A stretch of DNA of 14,840 bases from an uncultured Prevotellaceae bacterium (GCA_945827465.1 CALZOH010000059.1:1-14840), one strand, 5' to 3'. Counted from the first letter of the stretch, positions 1 to 9,014 are shown. Notes: generated by a model from the letters alone, not told the origin. Numbers and translations are program-made.

Positions 1-2084
1 ATGTGATTTCTGTGGACCGGATGATACAAGATATTCAGGTCATGAAGCGTATGAATGTGAATGCAGTGCGTACTTGTCACTACCAGGACGATCCGCGTTG
101 GTACGACTTGTGTGATTACTACGGCATTTATATGACCGCCGAAACCAATATCGAAAGTCATGGCATGGGATATGGTGATCGTACCTTGGCGCAGAATCCG
201 GATTTCCTGGAGTCACACCTCGAGCGTCAGCGTCACAACGTTTACGTCAACAAAAACCATCCGGCCATCATCGTATGGAGTCTTGGTAATGAAGCCGGCA
301 TGGGTGTCAACTTCGAGAAATCCTATGCTTTGGTAAAAGCTTACGATCCTTCTCGCCCTGTACAGTATGAGCGTGCTTGCTTCCCCTATAACGGATTTGA
401 GAATGACGGATCGTTTAAGATGGATTATACTGACATCTATTGTCCCATGTATGAATCTCCACACGCAGACGAAGTCTATCTGAAGAAGAATGTTCCGCAG
501 CCGTTGATTCAGTGTGAATATGCTCATGCAATGGGTAATAGCGTAGGAAATTTCAAGGAATATTGGGATTTAATCCGCAAGTATCCGAACTATCAGGGTG
601 GATACATCTGGGATTTCATCGATCAAGGTTTGAGCGATGTCAATAAGGAAGGAAAGAAGATCTATACCTACGGCGGCGACTATGGTCGCTATCCGGCTTC
701 GGACAATAACTTTAACTGCAACGGTTTGATTAGTCCCGATCGGGTGCTCAATCCGCATGCGTACGAGGTGAAGTATTATTATCAGAATGTTTGGACAACG
801 CCTGTTGATCTCAAGGCCGGTAAGGTAAAGGTTTATAATGAGAATTTCTTCCGTACCTTGGATTATGTAACACTTATTTGGAAACTCACTGCCAATGGCG
901 CAGAGGTTGCTAAGGGAAAGATGGACGTAAATGTTCCTGCCCAACAAACGGTGGAATATACTTTGAACGGTTATAAGATTCCTTCTAATGTGGCTGACAA
1001 AGAAGTCTTGCTCGAGGTCAACTATCTATTAAAGAAGGATGAACCGTTGATGAAGAAAGACGAGGTGGTTGCTTATCAGCAGTTCCCTGTTACCAACTAT
1101 ACCTTCCCGAAGGTGGCAGATATCATCGCTTGCGAAGCTCAGCCTGCTCCCGTCGTAGTGACTGAGAAGAAAGGTAAAAAGAATGAGGAAGTAGTTCCCG
1201 CTCCCAAGCCACTCATTGAGAAACAAGAACAATTGGCTTGTATGATCTTTGAAGCTCCTCGCACCACGGTGACCTTTAATAAGTGGACCGGATGGATCGA
1301 TTATCTCGATGTAGACGGTGTCCCGATGCTTGAAAAGGGTTATTCCATTACGCCTGATTTCTGGCGTGCCCCCACTGACAATGATATGGGTGCGAATATG
1401 CACAGAGCTCTCCGCGCTTGGTTAAATCCTGAGATGAAGATGACATCTTTCAAGGCTGAACAAAAGGATCAGAATTGGGAAGTGGTGGCTGAGTATGACA
1501 TGCCGGCCACTGCCTCCAAGTTGAAGATGACTTATACCATCACGACGAAGGGTGAGGTTCTGATTGACGAAAAGCTGACGGTAGATGCTAACGCTAAGCA
1601 GAAACCGCAACTCTTCCGCTTTGGTATGCAGTTAGTAATGCCGCAGAGCTATCAAAATATTACTTATTATGGCCGAGGACCTGTTGAGAACTATTGCGAT
1701 AGAAACAACAATACGTTGATTGGAGAATATAGCGATAAGGTAGCTAATCAATACTACGGTTATATTCGTCCGCAGGAAAGCGGTAACAAGACTGACATTC
1801 GTTGGTGGAGAGTTTTGAACAGCGAGAAGAAAGGTCTCGAGTTCTATGGCATCAAACCAATGGAATGTTCTACTATCAATTATCTGACCAGTGATCTTGA
1901 TGACGGTCTTGAGAAAGCGCAGCGCCACTCAGGCGATTTGAAGCCAAGACCTTTCTCTGTGGTTCATGTGTCAGATAAACAAATGGGCGTTGGTGGTATC
2001 AATAGTTGGGGCACTTGGCCGCTTCAAGACTATCAGATACCTTATAAGGATCATCAATTCACGTTTGTGATTAAACCGCTATAG
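1..2084 (+). CDS. GH2 beta-galactosidase, LacZ-type (5' partial)
   Basis: Glycoside hydrolase family 2 enzyme expected to release terminal beta-linked galactose by a retaining mechanism. The reading frame is open from base 3, with no believable start, so the gene begins upstream; by comparison with E. coli LacZ about 360 residues (sugar-binding and Ig-like domains) are missing. Numbering the visible fragment from base 3, the TIM-barrel core shows NAVRTCHY (20-27), NIESHGMG (49-56, with the LacZ metal-ligand Glu and His kept), acid/base Glu97 in SLGNEAGMG, and nucleophile Glu172 in QCEYAHAMGNS. The C-terminal LacZ small-chain domain is recognised by FWRAPTDND and YYGRGPVENYCDR. Unusual points are HYQDDP where HYPNDP is usual, and a Lys/Glu/Pro-rich stretch at about 380-410. 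Ends with TAG at 2082, followed at once by a hairpin. Bacteroidales GH2 enzymes are commonly exported to the periplasm, but the signal region is outside the window. Activity on beta-galactosides is inferred from family; other beta-glycosides are possible. Confidence 0.93.
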   Translation, partial: VISVDRMIQDIQVMKRMNVNAVRTCHYQDDPRWYDLCDYYGIYMTAETNIESHGMGYGDRTLAQNPDFLESHLERQRHNVYVNKNHPAIIVWSLGNEAGMGVNFEKSYALVKAYDPSRPVQYERACFPYNGFENDGSFKMDYTDIYCPMYESPHADEVYLKKNVPQPLIQCEYAHAMGNSVGNFKEYWDLIRKYPNYQGGYIWDFIDQGLSDVNKEGKKIYTYGGDYGRYPASDNNFNCNGLISPDRVLNPHAYEVKYYYQNVWTTPVDLKAGKVKVYNENFFRTLDYVTLIWKLTANGAEVAKGKMDVNVPAQQTVEYTLNGYKIPSNVADKEVLLEVNYLLKKDEPLMKKDEVVAYQQFPVTNYTFPKVADIIACEAQPAPVVVTEKKGKKNEEVVPAPKPLIEKQEQLACMIFEAPRTTVTFNKWTGWIDYLDVDGVPMLEKGYSITPDFWRAPTDNDMGANMHRALRAWLNPEMKMTSFKAEQKDQNWEVVAEYDMPATASKLKMTYTITTKGEVLIDEKLTVDANAKQKPQLFRFGMQLVMPQSYQNITYYGRGPVENYCDRNNNTLIGEYSDKVANQYYGYIRPQESGNKTDIRWWRVLNSEKKGLEFYGIKPMECSTINYLTSDLDDGLEKAQRHSGDLKPRPFSVVHVSDKQMGVGGINSWGTWPLQDYQIPYKDHQFTFVIKPL

Positions 2085-2088
2085 GATG

Positions 2089-2127
2089 GTCTGGGTAGAG
2101 TTACTCATTGAGCAACTCTACCCGGAT
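2089..2127 (+). terminator. Hairpin terminator after the GH2 gene
   Basis: Perfect 10-base arms GGGTAGAGTT (2093-2102) and AACTCTACCC (2114-2123) lie 8 bases after the GH2 stop. The stem continues inward past one A/C mismatch with CTC/GAG around the loop ATT, and outward through a U.G wobble and C-G, U-A and G.U pairs to 2089/2127. No T-run follows, so it is not a textbook intrinsic terminator; position and strength still argue for ending or 3'-protecting the GH2 mRNA. Confidence 0.7.
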
Positions 2128-2217
2128 ACTCCGATTGGCGATTTAGAATGATTTATTTTCGGATGATGATATGCGAATTTGCTTTCAAACGATTTTCAGC
2201 GCGATATTTCACCCAGA

Positions 2218-2230
2218 TTAATGTCATTAA
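2218..2230. promoter_or_regulatory. Small palindrome TTAATG-T-CATTAA, possible operator
   Basis: Six-base perfect arms flank a single central T. Such symmetry suits a dimeric regulator, but the site lies about 350 bases upstream of the likely -7 box, is A/T-rich, and has no second copy that I found. It may be chance. Confidence 0.15.
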
Positions 2231-2566
2231 CGATTAAATATGAAGTAAATAAAGAAAGAAATTTTGTGCGCAGATTTGTCTCTTGATAAATAAAGTTCTG
2301 TTTCAGACTGTCGAAACCTTCCTATGGGAGTGCTGCCATTTGCAGAATGTGCGTGTGAAAAGATGCGAATGTCATTTCCTTTTCAAAATTCCCGGTTATT
2401 GGCTCTGACGCGGAACGTAAGAACAAAAGGAATAATGTAATTAATGTGAAACAAAAATAACGAGTGGTAACTGATGCAGAAGAGCAATAGTAAATCCAAA
2501 GTTATAATAAAAGTTAAGAAGTTTCTTTTTCTTATGCTAAAGCGCGGTTGAGACAAGAAGAATCAT

Positions 2567-2574
2567 TAATTTTG
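2567..2574 (+). promoter_or_regulatory. Candidate Bacteroides-type -7 promoter box for the FAS1/Sus operon
   Basis: TAATTTTG matches the Bacteroides -7 consensus TAnnTTTG at every defined base. A weak -33 candidate, GTTG (2547-2550), lies 16 bases upstream, closer than the usual spacing of about 19-21 bases, so the -33 match is poor. A start of transcription near 2580-2585 would give a 5' leader of roughly 55 A-rich bases before the first gene. Position and -7 match support it; no other promoter as good was seen in this gap. Confidence 0.5.
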
Positions 2575-2637
2575 TGCCAAGCAGACAATACTCATAAAGA
2601 AAAAAATAAAAGGAAAACTGTATAAAAATAAAATTTA

Positions 2638-5601
2638 ATGTGTATGAAAGACCGTTTATTCAGGTTGCGCAGGTTGCTCACAGGAGCTGTGGCACTGCTG
2701 TTGATTGGCGGGTTGATGTACTCTTGTTCAGATGATTACGATTTGCCGGATAAAACACCCGGTTGGTTGGGATCGAGTATTTATAATTACTTGAAAGAGC
2801 AAGGAAACTTCACCAATACTGTCAAGTTGATTGATGATTTGGATTATGCAGAGGTTTTAGCAAAGACTGGTAGTAAGACGTTGTTTGTCGCTGACGATGA
2901 CGCTTATAGCCGTTTCTTTGCAAATAATCCCTGGGGCGTCCAAAGATATGAGGATTTATCAATTGCACAGAAAAAGCTTTTGCTGAATTCCGCAATGCTT
3001 GACAACGCTTATCTGTTGGAAATGATGCCTAACATGACATCAGGTACGTTGGGAACAGACGGTACCTATTTGGACCGTAATCGTTGCTTACGTCAACCCA
3101 CTTCATCTGCATGGACGGACTCTGTTTCTTTCTTCGCATGGAATAGCGGTGCAATTCCTACGACCTACAATTTGGGTAAGAACAATGCAACCGGTAGACC
3201 GGACACTGATTACTGGTCTCGTTTCCGTCAAGAAAGTAAGGGAGGTATCCGTTTAGCTCTTGATGCAACAGTACCTTTGATGGTACATTGGCTCGCTGGC
3301 CAAATGGGAGAACAAAAAATTACCGATGAAGACTTTAAGGTGATCGTAGGCGTTGATCGTCAGCCTAATGATGCTTTTATTTTCGGTAGTAAAGTTATCA
3401 AACAGGATATTACATGCCAAAATGGTTATATCGACCAGTTGGATGAGGTTTATACGACTCCTTCCAATATGGCCGAGATGATTCGTACATATGGTAAGAC
3501 CAATCACTTTAGCCATATGCTCGACCGTTTCAGCGCTCCTTACTATAATGGAAGCTTGACACGTGCTTATCAGCAGCTTTATCCTGAAGTTGACTCTGTG
3601 TTTGAAAAACGTTACGTTTCTCTTCGTTCACAGAATGCTGCAGAATTGTCAAGAGACCCCAAGAACAACAATCTTTCGTATTATTTGCCCTATGATCCAG
3701 GGTGGAATACCTATTATAACGCCAGTCATAGTGTACAGGTGGATATGGGTGCGATGTTTGTTCCCTCTGACAAGGCTATTGAAGATTACTTCTTAGGAAG
3801 TGATGATGGCAAGTTAGGTGGTGGACAGTTCTTGATGGATGCTTATGCTGTAGAAAAGCCCGTTACGAAGGAAAATCTTGATTACAACTTGGATCAAATT
3901 CCTTTGAGCGTAATTCAGGCATTGATCACGAACTTGATGAAGTCTTCTTTCATTGAGAGCGTACCGAGCAAGTACTTGACAATTATGAATGACGCTCGTG
4001 ACCCGATGTTCTCTAATGCAGAAACAGTGGAAGAATTTAAGGGTAAGATTGACACTTGTTTGATCGCTAACAATGGTGTTGTTTACGTAATGAATCAGGT
4101 TTATACACCTGCACGTTATGCTTCTGTATCAGCTCCCGCTTTGGTTGGAGATAGCTTGCGCATCTTTAACTGGGCAATCACTGCTGATGATAAGTTTATT
4201 ACCAACCCGAATTCAGCTCCTCTGAATGCGTTTATTTCTACTTATCTGTTGGCTATGAGTACTAACTTTAGCTTCTTCATCCCGACGGATAATGCTTTGA
4301 CTCTGTATTATGACCCAATCGGCGTTTCTAAGTCGGTTCCTTACGTGCTACAGTTCAGTTACAATGCTCGTAATACGACTCCTGTTTCTGCTCGTGCAAG
4401 GAAATATGACCCGATTACAGGCTTTGTAGACTCTGTATATATGACAAAGACTATTTCAGCTACCGAGGTGAACAACCGTTTGAAGGATATGTTGGATGCT
4501 CATATTATCGTTGACGAGTCTGATGCCAAGTTAGGTGTATATGATGGCAATCATTACTATGTAACCAAGGGTGGTGCTCCTGTTTATGTAGAAAACGCTG
4601 ATGCCGGTATTGAAGGTATGACAGTGAAGGGTGGTTGGCAACTCGATCATCCGGGACAGGTATGTCATGTAAAGGAAATCTTCGATAAGTCTGAAAGAAC
4701 CAATGGTTATGGTAATGGTATGACTTATGTGATTGACCGTCCGATTCAGTCAACCTTGAAGTCTGTTTACTCTGTTGTTTATGATGAAGAAAGAGAAGAT
4801 TCTCCCTATTCTGAATTCTTCCAGTTGACTCAGGTTGATCCCGAGACGATTGATGACGCTGGTTTCTTGGATTCTTATTCAACCAAGAGTGAGAAAGATA
4901 AGGCTCGTGAAAGATATTATATTTTTGTTGGTGGTAATACCATTGATCAGAATGTACGCTTCTTCAATACGTATCGTTATACGGTTTATGTTCCGGATAA
5001 TGAAAGCGTACGTGCCGCTATTAATAATGGTCTTCCTACTTGGGAAGAGATTTCACAATACATTGCAGGCAAAAAAGCTGAAATCGCAGCCATTGAAGGT
5101 GATGGCGAAACTGAGCTGACTGAAGAACAGCAGGCTATAGTTGACGCAATCACTGAGGAAATGAAGACGAAAGCTCAAGCTATGATTACTTGCTTGCTGA
5201 ATTTTGTGAAGTATCACTTCCAGGATAATTCAGTATTCGTAGATAATAATCCTATCAGTCCGACGGCCTACGAAACAGCATGTATTAATAACGAAACAAA
5301 CCGTTATATCTCTGTTGAGATTAGTTCTAATGGTGGTGACTTGCTCATTACCGACAAGAATGGCGATACTCGTAAGGTTGATACGGAAAGTGGTCGTTAT
5401 AATATCGTGACTCGTGACCTCGAATTTGATAAACCTAAGGAAAGTGCTACCGCTATCAGTACATCTTCATTCGCTGTTGTACATAGAATTAATGGTGTAC
5501 TCAATTTTAAGGCACTTCCTGCTAATGGTCGTTACGATTCAGAATGGAGTTCGGTGGCATCTGCTAAGAAGTTTGTCGCCAAGTATCGTATTAGAAAATA
5601 A
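2638..5601 (+). CDS. Large surface lipoprotein with four FAS1 (fasciclin) repeats
   Basis: A 987-residue lipoprotein, first gene of the Sus-like operon. A basic N-terminus and hydrophobic stretch lead to lipobox LMYSC with Cys30 as the likely lipidated residue. The following SDDYD is acidic, as in Bacteroidetes surface-export signals, so a surface location is inferred. I see four FAS1-like units, each marked by the family's F-V/I-P-T/S-D-x-A type strand: LFVADDDAY (82), MFVPSDKAI (373), FFIPTDNAL (546) and VYVPDNESV (783). The last unit carries a Glu/Ala-rich helical insert (about 815-855) followed by LLNFVKYHF, typical of the FAS1 core. FAS1 domains are known as adhesion or ligand-binding modules; none has catalytic residues. 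Role as an accessory substrate-binding or complex-stabilising partner of the next two genes is inference from context. Start could instead be ATG 2644, two codons later; neither has a Shine-Dalgarno motif. The transporter gene follows after 11 bases. Confidence 0.85.
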   Translation: MCMKDRLFRLRRLLTGAVALLLIGGLMYSCSDDYDLPDKTPGWLGSSIYNYLKEQGNFTNTVKLIDDLDYAEVLAKTGSKTLFVADDDAYSRFFANNPWGVQRYEDLSIAQKKLLLNSAMLDNAYLLEMMPNMTSGTLGTDGTYLDRNRCLRQPTSSAWTDSVSFFAWNSGAIPTTYNLGKNNATGRPDTDYWSRFRQESKGGIRLALDATVPLMVHWLAGQMGEQKITDEDFKVIVGVDRQPNDAFIFGSKVIKQDITCQNGYIDQLDEVYTTPSNMAEMIRTYGKTNHFSHMLDRFSAPYYNGSLTRAYQQLYPEVDSVFEKRYVSLRSQNAAELSRDPKNNNLSYYLPYDPGWNTYYNASHSVQVDMGAMFVPSDKAIEDYFLGSDDGKLGGGQFLMDAYAVEKPVTKENLDYNLDQIPLSVIQALITNLMKSSFIESVPSKYLTIMNDARDPMFSNAETVEEFKGKIDTCLIANNGVVYVMNQVYTPARYASVSAPALVGDSLRIFNWAITADDKFITNPNSAPLNAFISTYLLAMSTNFSFFIPTDNALTLYYDPIGVSKSVPYVLQFSYNARNTTPVSARARKYDPITGFVDSVYMTKTISATEVNNRLKDMLDAHIIVDESDAKLGVYDGNHYYVTKGGAPVYVENADAGIEGMTVKGGWQLDHPGQVCHVKEIFDKSERTNGYGNGMTYVIDRPIQSTLKSVYSVVYDEEREDSPYSEFFQLTQVDPETIDDAGFLDSYSTKSEKDKARERYYIFVGGNTIDQNVRFFNTYRYTVYVPDNESVRAAINNGLPTWEEISQYIAGKKAEIAAIEGDGETELTEEQQAIVDAITEEMKTKAQAMITCLLNFVKYHFQDNSVFVDNNPISPTAYETACINNETNRYISVEISSNGGDLLITDKNGDTRKVDTESGRYNIVTRDLEFDKPKESATAISTSSFAVVHRINGVLNFKALPANGRYDSEWSSVASAKKFVAKYRIRK

Positions 5602-5612
5602 AATTGAATACA

Positions 5613-8600
5613 ATGAATAAGATTAAGTATCTTCTGTTGCTTATGCTGTGCTGCAGCTTTACGTTAAGCTATGCACAGAAAAGGATCTCAGGCCGTGTTT
5701 GGAATCCACAAGACGGCCCGGCAATGATGGCGAATGTGGTTGAGGTCGATGCCAACAATCGTATTCAGTCAGCTACCCAGACGGATATGAGTGGTAACTT
5801 TACCATGGTGATCAAGAATCCTAACAATGTATTGAAGGTTAATTATATTGGTTATCGTCCGTGGCAAAGTAAGATAGGTACTACTACCGTCTTCAAAATC
5901 CAATTGGAAAAGAACACACGTACATTGAAAGACGTTAAGGTTGTGGGTGCACGTCGCGTTAAGAGTAATGGTCTCTCCATTCCTGAACGAGAAGTTTCAG
6001 TTGCAACACAAACTCTGGATATGGATGAAATGCAAGGACTTTCTTTTGAATCTGCCGACCAGGCTCTTCAGGGTCAGATCGCAGGTTTGGATATCGTTGC
6101 AAACTCTGGTAACTTGGGTTCTGGTATGAGTATGCGTCTGCGTGGTGTTACTACCATCAGCGGTAACCAGGAACCTTTGATTGTTGTCGATGGACATATT
6201 CTCGAGAACTATACTTCAACGGATGTTGACCTGCAAGATATGGATAATACCGAGCAGTTCGCCAATTTGTTGAACGTAAACGTTGAGGATATCAAGAGTA
6301 TTGAAGTTAAGAAGGATGCCGGTGCTTGTGCTATTTGGGGTGCAAGAGGTTCTAATGGTGTTATTGAAATTACTACCCGTCGTGGTATTAAGGGTAACGC
6401 CAAAGTTTCCGGTAACTATTATTTCTCTGGTAGCTGGCAGCCTGAAGGCATGAAGATGTTGGATGGTGACGGATATACCATGATGTTGAAAGAGGCTTAC
6501 TTCAATCCTCGTCAGAGCGACCTTACTTCCAACATGGTTGAGTTGATGTATAAGCGCGACCGTACTGCTTATTATGCCAACTTTAATAAGAATACCGACT
6601 GGATTGATGAGGTGACTCAGTTCGGACAATCTCACAAGTATTACTTGAGTATTACTGGTGGTGGTGATCAGGCTCAGTTCCGTGTATCCGGTGGTTATGA
6701 CCATGAAACTGGTACCATTATCAAACAGCAACTTGATCGTTTCAGTACTCGTATGGCTTTGGACTATCAGGTATCTGACCGTATTAAGTTCAGCTCAAAC
6801 TTCTCTTTGACTTACACCAAGAATCAGCAGAATTATACCGACATTTTGTCAAGAGCTTATCAGGCTATGCCGAACATGACGGTAACTCGCTGGGAGTATG
6901 ATCCGAATACTTTGTCTTACTATGATACGGGCGAATACTTCAAGATGTATCCTCGTTATTCTGTTCCGGGCGAAGTTCCCGATGGTTATACTTCATATTA
7001 TTTGAATGATATGATTTCCAATGGTAACCCTGTCGCTATTGCTAATCTCTCTTGGAAAGATGTTAGTTCTTATACCATTAGTCCGCAATTCCAGATTGAG
7101 TACAAATTGTTGGGTAAGACAGCTGAAAAGACCATGTTGGATTACAAGGGTGAAGTATATATGTATGCGAGCTCTTCAACAACTGATGCTTACTATCCTG
7201 GTCAGTTGGCAACTGGTAGCTGGACCGACGGTTTGAACCTGAGTGCTAACAACAATGTTCGTTCTTTGTCGTTCACTACTCGTCATCAGTTGATTTTCAC
7301 TCCGAAACTCCCGAAGGATCACTCTTTCATGATCATGGGTCGTGGTGAAATGAATACTTATAACTCTAATCAGCAATCGTTGTCTTCAAGCGGTTTGGTA
7401 GGTGGTATCACCGATCCTACTGTAAATGCTTACTTGACTGGTTCTTCAACCTCGACTTCCAAGTCTCATGGTTTGAACTTCCTTGCTACCATGCACTATG
7501 CGTTTAAGTCTAAGTATGTATTGGATGCCACAGTACGTGCTGACGGTAGTACTGCTTTCGGTAAGGATAAGCGTTGGGGTTACTTCCCCAGTGTTTCCGC
7601 TCGTTGGAACATCAGTGATGAGTTGTTCTTCCGTCCTTTGAAGAGCGTCGTAAATATGTTCTCTTTTGCTCCTGGTTGGGGTGTAACGGGTAACACTCCC
7701 AGTGGAACTTCTGTAATCTACAATAAGTATAGTAACAATGGTTCTTATGGATATAATGGTCAATTTATGTCTGCCATTTCTCCTAACAATCTTCGTTTGA
7801 CTACAGTTCAGTGGGAAAAGACAAAGTCTTGGAACTTCGGTTTCAACTTGAACCTTCTCCAGGATTTGTTCTGCCTCAATTTCAATATCTACGACAAGCG
7901 TACTTCAGAGTTGCTTCAATCTAATGTGTCTATTCCTTCATCTACTGGTTACTCTTCTTTGGATTATGCAAACGTGGGTTCGATGAAGAATACCGGTTGG
8001 GAATTCTATATGAATACCAAGGATATTTGTAAGATTGGTAAGTTCTCAATGAAGTTAAAGTTCAATGCTTCTCAGAACCGCAACCGCATCACTTCTATGG
8101 ATGCCAGCGTATTGGCCGGTTTGAATGGTGATTTCAATTATGCCAATGAGAATTATTTGAGCCGTGTTCAGGTTGGTAACGCTTTGTATTCAATCTACGG
8201 TTTCCGTTATAAGGGCGTTTATCGTTATGATTATGCTCACAGCGGTTACTTTGCAGAAGAGTCCAAGAATTCTCTCTATGGTGAAAACACTGCCGCTGCA
8301 GCTGCTGCACGTGGTGAAGATGCCTCTTGTCCTATTGCTCGTGATGCTAATGGTAACATTATCTTCGATGCTGACGGTAATCCTCTTCGTATGTTCTACA
8401 ACTACGGTGGTACCAACTATCAGTTCTCTGGTGGTGATGCTATTTATGAAGATATTAACCACGATGGTCAGATCAATGAGTTGGACATTGTTTACCTTGG
8501 TAACTCCAATCCTACTTTCAATGGTGGTTTCGGTGTCGATTTGAAGTATGGCAAGTGGACTTTGAAGACCAGCTTCAATATTCGTGTAGGTGCTAAGGTT

Positions 8601-9014
8601 GTGGACTTGGCTCGTATGTATGCTGAAGATATGCGTACTAACAAGAATCAGAGCGCTGCTGTTAACTGGCGTTGGCGTAAGAATGGTGACATCACCGAGA
8701 TTCCTCGCGCTATGAATACTCAGGCTGGTTCTTCTTACAATGCTTTGGCAAGTGACCGTTATGTAGAGAATAGTGACTTTATTCGTTTGCAATATATGCA
8801 GCTCTCTTATCAGTTTGATCGTGCATGGTTGAAGAAGATGGGTCTTGGTCTGAGCAACCTTTCCTTCTCTTGCTCTGCTAACAACTTGTTCTTCTTGACG
8901 AAGTATAAGGGTGTGGATCCCGAGCACGGTGCAAGTGGATATTCTCCTGCATTCGATAGTTCTCAAACTCCGAGATCTCGTTCTATTACATTTAGTTTGA
9001 ATTTCTCGTTCTAA
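5613..9014 (+). CDS. SusC/RagA-family TonB-dependent outer-membrane transporter (first copy)
   Basis: A 1133-residue outer-membrane barrel that imports substrate using TonB energy, paired with the SusD-type lipoprotein encoded next. A signal peptide ends near SYA-Q (21/22). A carboxypeptidase-regulatory-like domain follows (about 24-105, ISGRVWNPQDGP to the LEKNTR strand), then LKDVKVVG (105-112), the equivalent of the usual EVVVTG segment holding the TonB box. The plug (about 130-260) shows MRLRGVTTI, EPLIVVDG, KKDAGACAIWGARGSNG and VIEITTRRG. The barrel fills the rest and ends in a Phe (LNFSF), as outer-membrane proteins do. There is no STN domain, so direct signalling to a FecR anti-sigma factor is not expected. 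An EF-hand-like loop DINHDGQINELD lies at 947-958. I prefer ATG 5613 to in-frame TTG 5604 because it is a standard codon and gives a compact signal peptide. Strong preference for GGT and CGT codons suggests high expression. Substrate unknown. Confidence 0.95.
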   Translation: MNKIKYLLLLMLCCSFTLSYAQKRISGRVWNPQDGPAMMANVVEVDANNRIQSATQTDMSGNFTMVIKNPNNVLKVNYIGYRPWQSKIGTTTVFKIQLEKNTRTLKDVKVVGARRVKSNGLSIPEREVSVATQTLDMDEMQGLSFESADQALQGQIAGLDIVANSGNLGSGMSMRLRGVTTISGNQEPLIVVDGHILENYTSTDVDLQDMDNTEQFANLLNVNVEDIKSIEVKKDAGACAIWGARGSNGVIEITTRRGIKGNAKVSGNYYFSGSWQPEGMKMLDGDGYTMMLKEAYFNPRQSDLTSNMVELMYKRDRTAYYANFNKNTDWIDEVTQFGQSHKYYLSITGGGDQAQFRVSGGYDHETGTIIKQQLDRFSTRMALDYQVSDRIKFSSNFSLTYTKNQQNYTDILSRAYQAMPNMTVTRWEYDPNTLSYYDTGEYFKMYPRYSVPGEVPDGYTSYYLNDMISNGNPVAIANLSWKDVSSYTISPQFQIEYKLLGKTAEKTMLDYKGEVYMYASSSTTDAYYPGQLATGSWTDGLNLSANNNVRSLSFTTRHQLIFTPKLPKDHSFMIMGRGEMNTYNSNQQSLSSSGLVGGITDPTVNAYLTGSSTSTSKSHGLNFLATMHYAFKSKYVLDATVRADGSTAFGKDKRWGYFPSVSARWNISDELFFRPLKSVVNMFSFAPGWGVTGNTPSGTSVIYNKYSNNGSYGYNGQFMSAISPNNLRLTTVQWEKTKSWNFGFNLNLLQDLFCLNFNIYDKRTSELLQSNVSIPSSTGYSSLDYANVGSMKNTGWEFYMNTKDICKIGKFSMKLKFNASQNRNRITSMDASVLAGLNGDFNYANENYLSRVQVGNALYSIYGFRYKGVYRYDYAHSGYFAEESKNSLYGENTAAAAAARGEDASCPIARDANGNIIFDADGNPLRMFYNYGGTNYQFSGGDAIYEDINHDGQINELDIVYLGNSNPTFNGGFGVDLKYGKWTLKTSFNIRVGAKVVDLARMYAEDMRTNKNQSAAVNWRWRKNGDITEIPRAMNTQAGSSYNALASDRYVENSDFIRLQYMQLSYQFDRAWLKKMGLGLSNLSFSCSANNLFFLTKYKGVDPEHGASGYSPAFDSSQTPRSRSITFSLNFSF

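Larger units (their letters stand above)
2085..2637. other. Intergenic region between GH2 gene and FAS1/Sus operon
   Basis: A 553-base stretch with no convincing gene on either strand. It holds the GH2 hairpin at its left end, a small palindrome (2218-2230), a short inverted repeat GTTTC/GAAAC (2300-2304 and 2313-2317) with an 8-base loop, a duplicated ATTTTGTGC word (2261-2269 and 2569-2577), and a candidate promoter near the right end. The last 60 bases are very A-rich, as is usual ahead of Bacteroidales start codons. No tRNA or known riboswitch was recognised. Confidence 0.75.

Noticed and set aside
5604..5612. TTG start nine bases upstream of the first SusC ATG
   Set aside because: An ATG in frame at 5613 gives a normal signal peptide; there is no Shine-Dalgarno or other support for TTG.
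6216..6731. 171-codon open frame on the minus strand in the plug-coding part of the first SusC gene
   Set aside because: Shadow of the conserved plug region; no recognisable family, no sensible start context.
8164..8544. 126-codon + strand frame overlapping the first SusC gene
   Set aside because: Lies in another frame of a conserved coding region; low-complexity Leu/Val/Thr composition is typical of a frame-shifted reading.
8190..8966. 258-codon open frame on the minus strand inside the first SusC gene
   Set aside because: It is antisense to a well-supported transporter gene. The strong GGT/CGT/AAC codon preference of the + strand leaves few stops on the opposite strand, and the translated sequence shows no recognisable domain.
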